DNA of 64,000 nt from Fragilariopsis cylindrus CCMP1102 (GCA_900095095.1 FMBT01000305.1:310001-374000); one strand, 5' to 3'. Counted from the stretch's first letter, positions 12,314-25,500 are shown. The notes: generated by a model not told the origin, from the letters alone. Numbers and translations are program-made.

Positions 12314-15300
12314 TTATTCCTGATGTGGTGAGTATGCCGGACTGGTTGGACTGTATTGCGGACTTGTTGGAGAGTACGCAGGACTGGAAGGCGAATAATT
12401 TGGAGATGTTGGAGAATACGCGGGACTGGTTGGACTGTATTGCGGACTGGTTGGAGAGTACGCAGGACTGGAAGGCGAGTAATTTGGAGAAGTAGGGGAG
12501 TACGCAGGACTAGAAGGCGAATAATTTGGAGATGTTGGAGAGTATTGAGGACTCGTTGGGCTGTACGCCGGAGATGAAGGACTGTATTGAGGACTCGTTG
12601 GACTGTACGCTGGTGAAGATGGACTGTATTGGGGACTGGTTGGAGAGTATGCAGGCGACGAAGGGCTGTACGCTGGTGACGAAGGACTGTAATTGGGACT
12701 GGTTGGAGAGTACGCAGGACTCGATGGACTGTAGTGTGGCGAGGTTGGAGAGTAGGCAGGACTCGATGGACTGTATTGTGGACTGGATGGGTTGTAACTT
12801 GGACTGCTTGCACCGTCATCTTGTCCATATGATCCAGATGCGAATCCAGAACCATACGATCCACTTGCTGGAGAATATGCAGGAGAAAAGGAAGCAGCTC
12901 CGACAGCTGGACTGAATTGACCACCTCCCACAAAGGGAGACATTTCTCCACCTCCAACCATAGGGCTGCTTGCGAATGGTGTCGATGCATAGGGGGTAGC
13001 AGCACCCGCACCAGCACCAGTAGAACCTCCAATCATTCCCAAGTTATCACCAGTAAGGTCGTCAACAACAACTTCGACAGCCTCACGAACAACTTTTTCT
13101 TCATCAAGTAGCAACTCCATGTCACCAGTTCCAACTCGAGGAAGTTGACCAAGCATAATATTTTCAGTCACTCCCTTTAGAATTTCTTCTTCAGCATGAA
13201 CAGCTGCATCCATCAACATATCAACTGTTTCTTCGAAGGAGGCACGTAGTAACGGTCCGGAATCGACACGGTTAATTCCGTGACGATCAATGGCCATCAA
13301 GTGACCTTGCATCGTCATCACATCAACGAGACTTGCTAGATGACGATAATTGACATAAGAACCATCAAAGGAGATGACGTTACGTAATTCAGATAGGAGG
13401 GCACCTCGAACACCTTCAATTCCAAGAGAAACAAAGACTTCAACGATATCATTACTTGTTGTACGTCGCGGATCAATATAATCAACACCCAGTACACCCA
13501 TAAGATTTGTCCCATCTGTCTCAAGAACCCACTCATTACGAGTGCCAAATCCTTTATCGTCATCCCAAATAGTACGTTTGGCACCACCACGCATAAAAAC
13601 TTTCTTTACGTGATCAACACCTCTCAATTTTAGAGACGATAGGAGACTCTTTTCTAATCGCTTCAGGAATACGTCATCTTCTTGCCCGACTTCGACTTCT
13701 TCAACTGGGTTACCAGCATCGTCAACAGCTCCAGCATTCGGATTGTACGGCATATCATTGACAATACGAATACGAATAACCAAGTCTTCTGCATTGTCAT
13801 CACAAACTTCAACATTCAGGTCACTACCATATTCGTTTTCAACCTCCTTGATGATTTCGCTCATTTTGATTTTCTTCACAAATACTGTATCTTTGTCTAG
13901 TTCCATACGAAGGACCCAAGAACTCATTCGACGGATATCGTCTTCTGTCTTTTCTGCGAAGTCGTAATAATCTTTCACAAATTCACGATCTTGCACAACG
14001 ACACTATTTTTGATATCGGGATCATACCAGATTTCTGTACGCTTAACGATATGTTTCAAAACAGTAAATTCTAGCATACTGACGACTAGTTCCGCAACAT
14101 TTCGATCACCACTGAATTCTTCTGCCAGATAAACCGTTAGTCCCGGCGTCTTGGGCGTCTTGGCAACATTAATAATTTCTTTGAGTCGAGGAACACCCAG
14201 AGTGACATTCTTGGCGGACACACCAGCATAATGGAAGGTATTCAGTGTCATCTGTGTCGCTGGTTCACCGATGGACTGCGCTGCTAGAACACCAACCATC
14301 TCTCCTGGACTGACCTTCGCATTGTGGAATCGACTTTCTACCTCGCTGATTACCCAATTCAATGCGGCTTCGGACAAACGATATTGTTTCAACACACGCT
14401 TACTTGCTAACATGCTCCTGACAAGGACGCGGTACAAAGTGGTAGCATTGTTTTGTGCTTCAATACTGAGAGGATCGTCACCGACAACAACACCAAGACG
14501 ATCCAAAAGTTCTCCGACCTTGTGAATGATGGTTTTTGGATGAAGGTCAGACGGTTGTCCCCTATCAATTCGAAATTGACGAAGAGCATTTTGAAGAGTA
14601 CGACGAATGTTACCGGGCGCGTACGAGCTTATATCTGATTCTCTACCAGGTTCACGATTAGCCATAACAATTCTCAGAACGGCCTGATCTTCTCGGAGTG
14701 TGTCTGCTTCCTTATCCAACACAAGTTGGACCTCCGGATCTGTGCGACATTGTTCCAATACATCGGGTTCCAAAAAGGGAACATTTTGTTCGTCGAAACC
14801 AAAGTCACTATCAGTGGTGTTTAAAACAAACCGTTCCTCGAATTCCTCTTTAGCTAGACACAAGGAATCAAAATCTTGCCGTTCAATCCAAACAGCGTCC
14901 ATGCCGTCTTCTCCGTATAAGAATTGGACAATCTGACCACCCGATGTTCGGACAGTTCCATCGTATCGAGCCATGACTGTTTCCATGGCTTTTACCAAAC
15001 GACGCTGGATGTACCCAGTTTCGGCCGTTTTACAAGCCGTATCGATCAAACCCTCTCGACCACCCATAGCATGGAAGAAAAATTCTTGGGGAGTTAAACC
15101 ACGGAGGTAACTATTTTCAACGAATCCACGAGACTCGGGTCCTAAATCATCCTTGGAGAAATGGGGGAGTGTTCGTTTTTTGAATCCGTATGGGATACGC
15201 TTTCCCTCAACATTCTGCTGTCCTACACATGCAATAATTTGAGAGATATTAATAAACGAACCCTTCGATCCAGCAGACACCATGGCCTTAACTGAATTCG

Positions 15301-17740
15301 TTTCATCCAATGAACTCTGTGCTGATTTTCCAGCATGATCACGAGCCGTATTCAAAACCTTATTCACAAGCTGTTCAAAAGATTCTATCATCGTTCGTCC
15401 CGGTTGGATCTCAAGATTTCCCTGTTTACCAAGCTGACCCTGTCGGACAAGATCCAAAACTTGTAATTTAGCCTTGTTGATGGTTGCCTCGATTTGCTTC
15501 ATCGTTGTCATGTCGGCTACAGCATCACATGCACCAATACTAAAGGATGATTGCAAAATCCAATGGTTGACAAGCTGTTGGACTTGATTCATAAATCTCG
15601 CAGTTTCTTCATGACCCTGATCTAGCCATGAGGTATGAATGAGCCCATCCATACCTTTTCCGATCGTTTTCTTGTCGATAATCCCTTGGATTAATTCACC
15701 TTCCACAATTGTGACGACATTATCGTATGCATTAAATGTATTCGGTAAGCGCTTCCCATCTGGACCATCGGCTGGTCCGGTATTAGCAAAGGCATTGAGA
15801 TTGATTTTTGGCAAGATCATACCAAGAAGTTGTTTTCCAGTCCAAAGCTCTTTGGGCTTGCAAATGGCTGGGATTGGAATCCGTCCGTTCCAATTTTTAA
15901 CCCACATAAGCATGTTGAAGGTTAAATCCTTTTCGATAAAAGTACTACGTTTTGTCATCTTTTGAACAGCAATAAGCGAATCTTGAACGATTCCCATAAC
16001 GGGACGATTACTTTGACCCGAAACGACGACCCGAGGAGAAAGCATCATCAGTTCTGCCTCTGCCCGAGCCGTAATGGATTGAGGTACGTGAAGATTCATT
16101 TCGTCACCGTCGAAATCGGCATTGTATGGAGATGTACAACTTAAATTCAATCGAAAGGTCGACCAGTCCAATACCTTCACCCTGTGTCCCATGATACTCA
16201 TCTTATGCAAGGAAGGTTGACGATTGAACAAGATCACGTCGTCATCACGCAGTTGACGTTCCACGACCCAACCATGAGCTAACAAAAGTTCCGATTTGTT
16301 CTTGACGTATCGCAAATCGATACGAGTTCCGTCACTACGAATAATATGCTTGGCACCTGGATGCATAGTCGGTCCATTAGATACTAATTGGCTCAGTTCT
16401 TGCATATTAAATGCAGTAACACGATCAGGAACGGTCAAATTCATTGCAACCGACCGTGGCACACCCACCTGATGAATTCCTAAATTGGGATCAGCCGTAA
16501 TGACTGTCCGTGCCGAAAAGTCGACACGTTTTCCCATTAAATTCCCTCGTAAACGTCCTTCCTTTCCCTTAAGACGTTGCTGGATGGTCTTGAGGGGACG
16601 GCCACTACGCTGCGTGACTTGGGGCATCCCCCGTATTTCGTTGTTCATGAATGCCGCTACGTTGTGTTGGAGGGCCTGTTCGAACTGTTCCACGATGATG
16701 TTAGGCTCTCCATTCTGAATGGCATTCCCCAATGCGATATTACTCTTAACGACATTGACAAGCTGGTGAGTCAAATCGTCTTCCGATGCAGCTCCCCCTC
16801 CCACACTGACACTTGGTCGGACATGCATTGGTGGGACCGGTAAGACTTGAACTAATAACCAATCTGGTCGTGCGTACTTCGTATCCAGTCCGATTATTTT
16901 CATATCGTCCTCCTTCATGGTTTGAAAAATTCGAACGACAGTTTGTCCACTTAAAAATTGTTTCGAATCACCTCCTGTGACAGCTCCGCCACCACCATCA
17001 TCCTCGGCATATTCCGCCTCCAGATGCAATCCAACCTTGGAGATTTTTGGTTGAGTTCCCTGACAATGATCACACTGTTTTGAATTCCGTAAGATATCGT
17101 GAAACGCATTCAAACGCTTCCCGCGCTTTTTGATTTTTCTTGCTACCTGCATCTTGTGTTCGTCCATCAACTTCTTTAAACGACCACAATGGAAACAAAC
17201 ACAACGTAACGTCTTCAGTGCAACATTGAAATAACCCTGATGATAGACAGGCTTAGCTAATTGGAGATGACCGAAATAACCAGGGTCACTCTTATCGTGG
17301 AGGTTTCCCAACCGGGGATCGTTCACACCTCCATAAACGGGTTGACCATTGATTTGTGTCTCATACCGAGTCACACCCGCAGGGATTTGACGACCATTCA
17401 CTGTAATTGCCTGAGTGACTGAGCATTGGCGCTGTGAGGAAAATTAAACAAATTATACAAATTACCATCATCGTCGTCGTCATCATCGTTATATTTTATT
17501 TAAAAGATGATCAAAGAAAATAGAAACAACAAAAATAACACAAACAAGATGCGTAAGTGGAATGCACATTTACATTTACAGAAAAAACTATTTTTGTGAG
17601 ATAGGTAGGTAGCTTACAAGCTCGTTCGGATCAACGACACCAAATTGTAGCTTTTTGATTCTTCGAAGACGAACTCTGGAGTACCCGAAATTTTCGGATT
17701 GCATCCCAAGGGATGCCGCTCCTGCTTGTGCGGCTGACAT
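12314..17740 (-). CDS. RPB1: RNA polymerase II largest subunit RPB1
   Basis: Encodes the catalytic largest subunit of RNA polymerase II, nuclear, about 1746 residues. Exon 1 is 17740-17618 (41 codons), intron 17617-17432 (186 nt, GT-AG, phase 0), exon 2 17431-12314. Across the junction the protein reads VVDPNEL then RQCSVTQAIT, as in RPB1 of other eukaryotes. Visible landmarks: the N-terminal zinc clamp (CVCFHCGRLK then CDHCQG), the active-site loop NADFDGDEMNLHVPQ that binds catalytic magnesium, and the bridge/trigger-loop region QMTLNTFHYAGVS. The C-terminal domain has 22 heptads (YSPTSPx, YSPSSPA), the first being YNPSSPQ, and ends YSPHQE. Position 7 is Ala, Gln, Asn or His in every copy. 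The frame is intact over more than 5 kb, unlike many neighbours. It is divergent from the cysteine synthase gene. Confidence 0.98.
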
Positions 17741-18461
17741 GATTTATGAAAATTGTTGTGTATTTTTTATATATATATTTTTTTTTATATCTTTTTTTTA
17801 TTTCTCTTCTTTATTTTGGGTAATCAATTGGTTGCTACTATCTATCTTCCTTTCGGTTTTGTGCTATGAGACTTTAAGTTTTTTTCGATGGCAAATGGGC
17901 CTTGGTTCAATTCTAACTCTTGCCAAACCTTTGTTTGACAATCAGCTCTTTTTCCGAAGTGAAGTTAATAGTAGACGTCGGCGTTTAGGTGTTTGATGTT
18001 ATGTTGTTGTGTTGTTATTTTATTCTTGTACTGTCAATGCTGAATGTGAAACCCTACCTGTACACACTGATCATCGGCCGTACGTACGTCGTCATCTTGT
18101 GACAACTTAATTAGGACTAACATAGTGCGAAAATCTATCAATCGTGAAGTGAAAGACCGCGTGACTTAACTTCGTAAACACGCGTCGTCACGTGCTTTTT
18201 ATTACCGTACATTTACGCGGTAAAAAAACACTTTTGAGGGAGAAACACCCCTTTAAAAAGGGGTGCTTTCTCTCCCCAACAGGTTCAGGTGGGGTGATGG
18301 GCTGAAAGCTGTTAATAACAACATGTTCAACAATCGATCAAACGGATAGAAGTTAGAAGAGTGTTCCACCGTTGGCGACAGATGATGGCACAAACATAAA
18401 AATAATAAAAGCAAGAAAAAAAACACACTACAAGTAAAGTCTAACATACTAGTACGAAACA
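17741..18461. promoter_or_regulatory. Bidirectional promoter region (RPB1 / cysteine synthase)
   Basis: 720 bp between divergent starts at 17740 and 18462. It contains T-rich tracts next to the RPB1 start, a TCACGTG box (18188-18194, the core recognised by bHLH or bZIP factors) and a strong hairpin at 18238-18276. Which gene each element serves cannot be told from sequence alone. Confidence 0.5.
18238..18276. repeat. Near-perfect hairpin upstream of cysteine synthase
   Basis: The arm GGGAGAAACACCCCTTT is followed, after a few A residues, by AAAGGGGTGCTTTCTCTCCC, which pairs with it apart from small bulges. It lies about 190 bp upstream of the cysteine synthase ATG, in promoter or 5' UTR. It is too long and GC-rich to be chance in this AT-rich region. 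It could be an RNA stem, a protein-binding palindrome or a relic of a small inverted-repeat element. Confidence 0.6.
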
Positions 18462-19862
18462 ATGAAGTTCTCAATTGCAATCCTCACTATAGCATCACTT
18501 GGCGTTGCACATGCTTTTACACTTCCATCTAGTACGACAAGTACTAGTAGAGGTAGCCGCACTAGCAGTGGAACAGTAGTATTGAATGAAAAGATCGCCG
18601 ATAATATATTGGAATTGATCGGAGGAACACCCTTAGTCAAACTTACCAAACTAGCAGAGGGATGTGAGGCAGAAATTGTCTGCAAACTTGAATCGTCCAA
18701 TCCAGCAAATTCTGTGAAGGATCGTATTGCACTCTCTATGATTACAGAGGCTGAAAAGAGAGGAGATATTTCGCCCGGAAAGAATGTTTTAGTTGAACCT
18801 ACATCGGGAAATACAGGTACGTTCACGATATTCACAACACAAATTGATTCCGAACTTGTAGTAGAATGACAAACGATGACCATGCATTCGTATTTGTTCT
18901 CGTATTGTTTGTCCTCGTGTATGCTGACTAATTATTTCACTGGATTTTCTGTATTCGTCGTCTCACGACTCGTGATGTTGTTGTCGTTTTTTCGTTTGTT
19001 TCGTTCTTTATTCTCTACTATGATTACTATGATAATTGAATAGGTATTGGTTTGGCTATGGTCGCTGCTAGCAAAGGGTATGATTTGATTCTGACAATGC
19101 CTGAAAGTATGAGTATGGAACGACGTGTCTTGTTGAAGGCTTTCGGGGCGAAGTTGGTACTAACGCCTGCTGCAAAGGGTATGGGTGGAGCGATCGCTAA
19201 GGCAGAAGAAATTGCCACCATGGATGGTGGGTATTTATTACAGCAATTCAACAACCCTGACAATCCTAAGATCCATAGAGAAACAACTGGACCTGAAATT
19301 TGGGCCGATACTGATGGTAAGGTCGATATTTTGGTCGGTGGTGTTGGAACCGGGGGAACCCTAACGGGATGTGGGCAGTACCTTAAGCCATTAAATCCTA
19401 GTATGCAAATTATTGCTGTCGAACCAACTGAATCTGCTGTATTGAGTGGTGGAAAGCCTGGTCCGCACAAGATTCAAGGCATCGGGGCTGGTTTCATTCC
19501 TGGCAATGCCGATACAAGCCTGTTAGATGAGGTCATCCAAATTTCTGGTGAAGATGCTATGGAAATGGCACGTAATATGGCGACTCAAGAAGGAATTTTT
19601 TGTGGAATTTCTAGTGGAGCGGCTGTTTTGGCTGCTACACAGGTTGCCAAACGTCCTGAAAACAAAGGAAAGCGTATTGTTGCTATCATCCCATCATTTG
19701 GAGAACGATACCTATCAACAGCATTATTCCAAAACTTATGGGACGAAGCCTCGAACATGAAAGCAGAAACTGTTGAAGTTAAAATCTTTGTTAAAATAAA
19801 CATATACTGTATCCATTTCTTTTGAAACGGGCGATCCTCAAGAATACGAAACCAAGGAGTAA
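18462..19862 (+). CDS. OASTL: Plastid cysteine synthase (O-acetylserine (thiol)lyase)
   Basis: PLP enzyme making cysteine from O-acetylserine and sulfide. Exon 1 18462-18816, intron 18817-19043 (227 nt, phase 1), exon 2 from 19044. The N-terminus is a signal peptide ([17 protein letters not shown]) followed by a Ser/Thr/Arg-rich stretch: the A-F cleavage motif indicates import into the plastid. Family signatures: [12 protein letters not shown] with the PLP lysine, the substrate loop TSGNTG rebuilt exactly across the intron, and the phosphate-binding loop GTGGTLTG. The open frame ends at 19825 (CIHFF). One base lost near 19815 would extend it to [12 protein letters not shown] and the stop at 19860-19862, which I think is the real end. 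Length is otherwise normal for the family. Confidence 0.93.
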
Positions 19863-20378
19863 GAAATAGAAATACATTATGAAAATTATTAGTTACAATT
19901 TCTATTATTGTTTGTTGGTTGTAGGAGTGAATGTCTACTGCTTGAGTAGATTCGAGACTATTCATTCTTTCTGACGCAGAAATTGGGTCTTTCATGTCGA
20001 ACAGTTTTTGGCGTTACAGGTGTCGCACATTTCGAATTTTGAGATACATACTGATATGATCGATGAATTTAAAGATGCTGATGTACTATCAAACTACTAG
20101 TATCTAGAGATCAATGAATTAATAAAATTGATATTCTATTTAAATACAGAATTACATATATAAATAACAAAAACAGAGAAAACAACATTCAAGTGCGTGG
20201 TGTCCACAACACCTTAATTCAATCAATCAACCGGTGACGAAGAAATTCTGGTGTACCACTTTCATATTGTCGCGATAAGCATGGATAGACTATGCTGGGT
20301 TTATAATAGGATACAATTCCTCTTCTACACTGTCAAAACAATCATTAATCGCCGATTTATTTTTTTCTTTTCCTATTT
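19863..20378. other. Convergent intergenic region
   Basis: About 515 bp of AT-rich sequence between the 3' ends of the cysteine synthase and CRAL-TRIO genes. No gene, repeat or structured element recognised. Confidence 0.4.
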
Positions 20379-22143
20379 TTACCAACAGGCGGGTGCCTTT
20401 GTATGAATTAAATTGAAACATTTTTTTCCATCGAATAAATCGTTCCAACCATAGAACATATCTTCATCGTCTGATGGTTTAACATTATTAGCGTTGGAGG
20501 TAGGTGTCTTTAGCGTATAGTTGCATACACAGAAAGTCAAAGGCTTGACCGATCTTATATATTGCTGGTTGTATATCAAGTTTTTCCCATAATTGACCAT
20601 CTTCAACTTGTAACAAAAAGCGTCCACCACGATCATTTGTCGAATCCCATACCTTCAGTAAAATATCATGCCTAACATCATCTGACGATGCTTCGTGATA
20701 CATTTTTATATTCTTCATGATTGTTTGATGGTACAACACACTTTTGAATTAAGTAGAATGGAAAGATTTTGATTCAATCGGTCAGTGAGTGGATGAAATA
20801 TCATGAGTGAACGCAGCTCTTATTAAACGATATCAATCGAAACAACACAACTTACTTTCCATTCATTGACATTTTTCGTTTCCCTAGTAGGACATCATTT
20901 TGTCCTGGTACCAATACAATCGATGCCTGTTGATTGGGAGGAAAGGATTCAATTCGTCGACGTAATTCGATCCATCTCAAATGTTCTTCTAGATTAATAC
21001 ACCGTCTAATGCATTTAATGGAATGAAATGACTAGGGATACCGTACGTTACCAGACCATGTAGACATTCTTGTAATGATCCTTTATGAATTCGTACATCG
21101 GTTTCTCCTCGTTCTCGTCTTTCCTGTACTTGATACGACGAATCGTACTGAGATACTTGACAGTAATGAAGTTTAGATATTCTATATGGGGCACTGATTT
21201 TCTCAAATACTCTCCAAAAGGGCTGTATGTCGTTGTTGTTCGTCGTTATCGTCATACATTGTATTGTATTGTATTGTATTGTATTGAGAGTGAAAGGATT
21301 TCGTTTTTGTTGTCATCGATTTGATTGAGTGAGTGATTTTCAAGAAACAATTTTCCGCAATCAAGAGCAAAATACAAATATGTTATGATACCAGGATATG
21401 ATAACATGTCCACAAAAACAGAAACGGAGTTCAATTCAATACTGTGTACTTACATCGAACCATTTCGTTGGAGCACCATTCCAAACTACCATACTAATCC
21501 CTCTACGGGCTGTATCATCATCTTCTAATGCACTTGCCATCATATAGAAAAGGATTTTACGAAAATTATTAGATTGTTTCGAATATAAGTTTGGATCGTA
21601 TTTGAAAAATAGAACAGCTCGACCAGCAAGGTCACGTGTGGGAAGTAATTGGACGTATCCATCCCCGATGCCGATATCAGATTTTTCGGATGATAGATCT
21701 TTGTATAATGTAATTTTTTTATCCATAAGATCGGGACCAAATAATTCCATCCTAGTGCTACAATTTTTTTCGATACGGTTGGCTGCCGCTGCTGGAATAA
21801 AATTCTCAGTGGCCAGTAATAGTTTCTTGTCATTGTCCGATTCCATCAAATTTGGTGACAATCTCCAACGACGAGCTAACAAAGCATTTGTTTCTTTTAA
21901 TAATTTATCGGCTTGTTCTGGAGTCTTATGAGCAATGTCGTCTTCTTGAATATCTTTCATAACTGGACCAACGTTATTGTCATTACTCATCATGGGATTA
22001 TTTGATGGACCACCTTCCCCTTGTCCTCCTTCCACATTCACCTTTTTCTTTCGTTTCCTCAGCACATACTTGGGAACGAGTCCAAATTCTTGGCCATCCT
22101 TTTCGCTTCTAGGAGTACGCGGAGGTGAAAGTCGTACCGCCAT
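20379..22143 (-). CDS. CRAL-TRIO (Sec14-like) protein with a diatom NDVLLG-type domain
   Basis: Exon 1 22143-21454, intron 21453-21223 (contains a TATTG pentanucleotide repeat), exon 2 21222-20856, intron 20855-20741, exon 3 20740-20379. Exons 1-2 give a lipid-binding CRAL-TRIO-like fold: LLPTRDLAGRAVLFF, RGISMVVWN, then after the splice WFD-PFWRVF and LHGLVTYGIPSHFIPL. Next comes LEEHLRWIELRRRIE and the motif VLVPGQNDVLLG, which marks the domain I know as DUF6824; it continues across the second splice as MNGN-VLYHQTIMKNIKMYHEAS and WDSTNDRGGRFLLQVEDGQLW. I recall this pairing from other diatom proteins. One base is missing near 20993 (TTAAT) and one near 20540. The usual domain reads GRG after NDVLL; here it is GKR. 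Function is unknown; phospholipid binding is inferred from the fold. Confidence 0.75.
21257..21286. repeat. (TATTG)n microsatellite in intron 1 of the CRAL-TRIO gene
   Basis: About six tandem copies of TATTG within the first intron of the minus-strand CRAL-TRIO gene. It is intronic and likely polymorphic; no function is inferred. Confidence 0.9.
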
Positions 22144-22533
22144 GATCAGTCAGTCGATCAAGTCTGTGTCTGCTTTCTCGTCTATCGAATATTTAATTAC
22201 TTCAAGTATTCTATCAACCGGTATGTTATTTTATGCCTGTCAATAAAATTCAAAAGTACGAATGAAATCGAAAAACGAAAAAGGTAAAGTAATCATTGTG
22301 TCGCCAAAACGCGCATTATTGCAAATACAAGTGCGACAACAAGCACTTAAGCCAAAAAGAAAAAAATCTTTTTAATTCTTGCATTGGAACGTTCGGTGAG
22401 ATAAAAAAAATCAACTTCTTTGTTCATATCAGGACGCCAGCAAACAGTAGTTGCAACAGAAAGGAAAGCAGAGCAGTCCAACATAAGCACATAAAACCAC
22501 CAACGCAATTCTATTGCAACTAATGTTCGAACT
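22144..22533. promoter_or_regulatory. Divergent promoter region (CRAL-TRIO / ABCG)
   Basis: 390 bp between two starts that point away from each other. AT-rich and without a clear repeat or palindrome; presumed to hold both promoters and the 5' UTRs. Confidence 0.4.
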
Positions 22534-25500
22534 ATGATTGGGCTGCCGTTGTCGTTATCATTGCCGATGTCACATCGCCGTCGTCGTTATGATCTCGTCG
22601 GTATTGGATTTCTTCTACTATTAATAGTACTGTCCGATCTTTCGCTACTCGTTTCCTCACAAGAAGTAGACGAGAATATCACTGATACTGGCACTGATAC
22701 TGGCACTATACTGGCACGTACTATTAGCAACACCAATTTTAACGACATGCTCAACACCAACGCTAACGGCAATACTGGTGCTAACACCAATAACGACACC
22801 GGCGACTTGCAAGAAGATGAGAATAATAATATCACCGATATTGACACTGATGCTGATACTGATGTCAACACCCTCGTCAACGCCGTCAACACGAATTTCA
22901 ACGATACCGACACCGACACTGATACCAGCACTATCATCGTCAAGGATAACGATACCAACAATTGTTTCGAGGTTACTCCTGTTACATCATCAGGAGGCGG
23001 ATGTACCGATTCTGTTTGTGAAAATTACATTTGTGAAAATATTGATAGGTATTGTTGTACTGTAGAATGGGATATTAATTGTATTAATTATGCAACCGAA
23101 CAAGCATATAATAATGCTGCTGCGGATGTTGGTGCATGTTTAAATGATTGGCCGATCCAATCGAATGATTGTTTTACGGTCGATAAATTTGGACGATCGG
23201 GTTGCGCTGATACTGCAGAAGGTTCATGTGAATTACTCGTATGTGATTTACGTCCAGAATGTTGTACCGGTCCATATGATCAGGATTGTGCGGAATTAGC
23301 ATTAAAGAAATGTGATTTACCAACAGCAACAAATCAGTGTCTAGTTCAAAGTGATTTACCTGGATGTGATAATAGTAAATGTTTAGAATCAATTTGTTCA
23401 CAACATGATGAATCATGTTGTACAACTTCATACGGACCACAATGTGTACAACTTGCTCGGAATGATGCAAAAAATTGTGCCCCGTCATCATCGTTGAATA
23501 CATGCCTACAGGAATCTATTTATGGTGGTTGTAATGATCGAAGATGTCAGGCATTGGTATGTAGTGTTAGTGAAGGATGTTGTAATAGCGAACTTCGGAT
23601 TGGTACATATAATAGAAATTGTGTTAAGATTGCTGAATCATTATGTCAACCAACCATTTTAGATAAAGTAACCGATGGAGAAGGAGAAGTATGCCCGCAC
23701 GGGATGACATGTGACTATGACTTTATGTCAAACTGTACAGAATTAGCTACACAATATATTGAAGTATTCGATCAAGGAAATATTTTTGGTGGAATATATT
23801 GTGGGAATACAGAAAAAGATGGAATTGAGAATTGTCCAAAAGGATCGTACTGTCCAGATCCAGAAACGATGTTGCCTTGTCCAGCTGGTTTTTTTTGTCC
23901 ATATAAAACTCAGTATCCAACTATGGATTGTCCACAGTGTAAGGAGGGCGCGACACGACGTGTTCAGGATATGTATGGATATATAGTTTTAGCTATTATC
24001 GTTGCATTGGTTGTTGTATATATCGGTTGGGGTTTACTACAAAGATACAATATAGAACTTGCTGATCGGGTCCATGATTTAGAAAAACGATTTAATGTAA
24101 AAAGATTACAACAAGAAGGAATGAAGAATCAAGGACAAACACAAAAACAGGTATTAGAAAAACTGCGACCGAAATTAGAATTAATCCGTTTACGTCTTAA
24201 AATTGATGATAGAAAAGGAGTGGAGTTGAATTCCATGGAACGGATATCAAATTTGATGCTAGAAGTCTATTTGATGTATTGGACGCTGATGGTTCTGGTG
24301 ATGTTACATTCGATGAACTTAATGTTATTTTAGGACTTAGTGAGGCCGAATTAAAAGAATTTATTAGAAGAATGAATGAAATGGCTGATATGAATAATGC
24401 ATCCGTAACGCGACCAGTATTTGTGAAATACTTTCTACAGGTATTAACCGATACAAGCAATTTAAGTGCATCTTATGAGGAAGCGGAATCTATTTTTGAT
24501 GAAATGGCTTTAGCTGGTGGCGGAGACAAAAAGTTAAATGAAATCGATATGCAAGAATTCTATACCTCATCCATGTCTGATTTTTTATCCGATAGTCAAA
24601 TTTTTGACCTGATCAAGGTACGTTATATAAAAAAAGAGTCGTTTCTTTCTTTCGGGACGAAATATATGGTTCTCTATTGACAATTCTCATCTAATAAAGT
24701 TTTACTTTATTTTTCTTAAATTATAATATATATAGGAATTCAAAGTTCTTAAGCTGGGGCCACGGTTACAACGGCGGCTGCGGAAGAGCAAACTTATGGC
24801 TTAGCTGCACTTCGTATGAACAGGCGAGGAAGTGCCAGATCGATTAGCACGACCGATACTAACCCGATCCGACGGCGAGTATCGCTCCAAGTACCAACAT
24901 CAAAAACGATGATGATTGGACGCGAAGTTTTCATTAGAAATTATCCACAGCTATTGATGGATGTTATGCTTAATGAGGATGGCGATTATGCTGACGACCA
25001 TACTGACATCATCGAATCTCGTGGTGTCGACCTGTGTTTCACAGATCTTTCCCTTTCGATTAAGCTAGGAAAGAAAAAAGTTGACGTCGTGAACAAAGTA
25101 ACAGGAAGGATCCGCGCAAAGACTATGACCGCCCTAATGGGTGGCAGTGGGGCTGGAAAGACTTCCGTAAGTATAATATCATTGCATTGCATGCACGATG
25201 TTTATCGTTTGTCACTTTATTTATTTTTAATCGTCTAACAATGGCTTTCTTCTTCTTCCTTTATCAATCGTTGCTCTATTTTATTGTTAGCTATTAAATG
25301 CCTTGTGTGGTAGAGCGCATTACGGCAAAACCACGGGAACGGTATATTTGAACGGACACGAGACATCCATTGAACAACACACAGATTGTATTGGTTTTGT
25401 CCCCCAGGATGATACAGTGTATGCGGAATTGACTGTACGAGAAAATCTTATATTCAGTGGCAAATTCCGTCTTCCAAAAGGAACGACAGACGAAGAGATC

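Noticed and set aside
12223-13032. Long open frames on both strands over the RPB1 C-terminal repeat
   Set aside because: They are shadows of the heptad-coding repeat, which stays open in several frames; the RPB1 frame explains the region fully.
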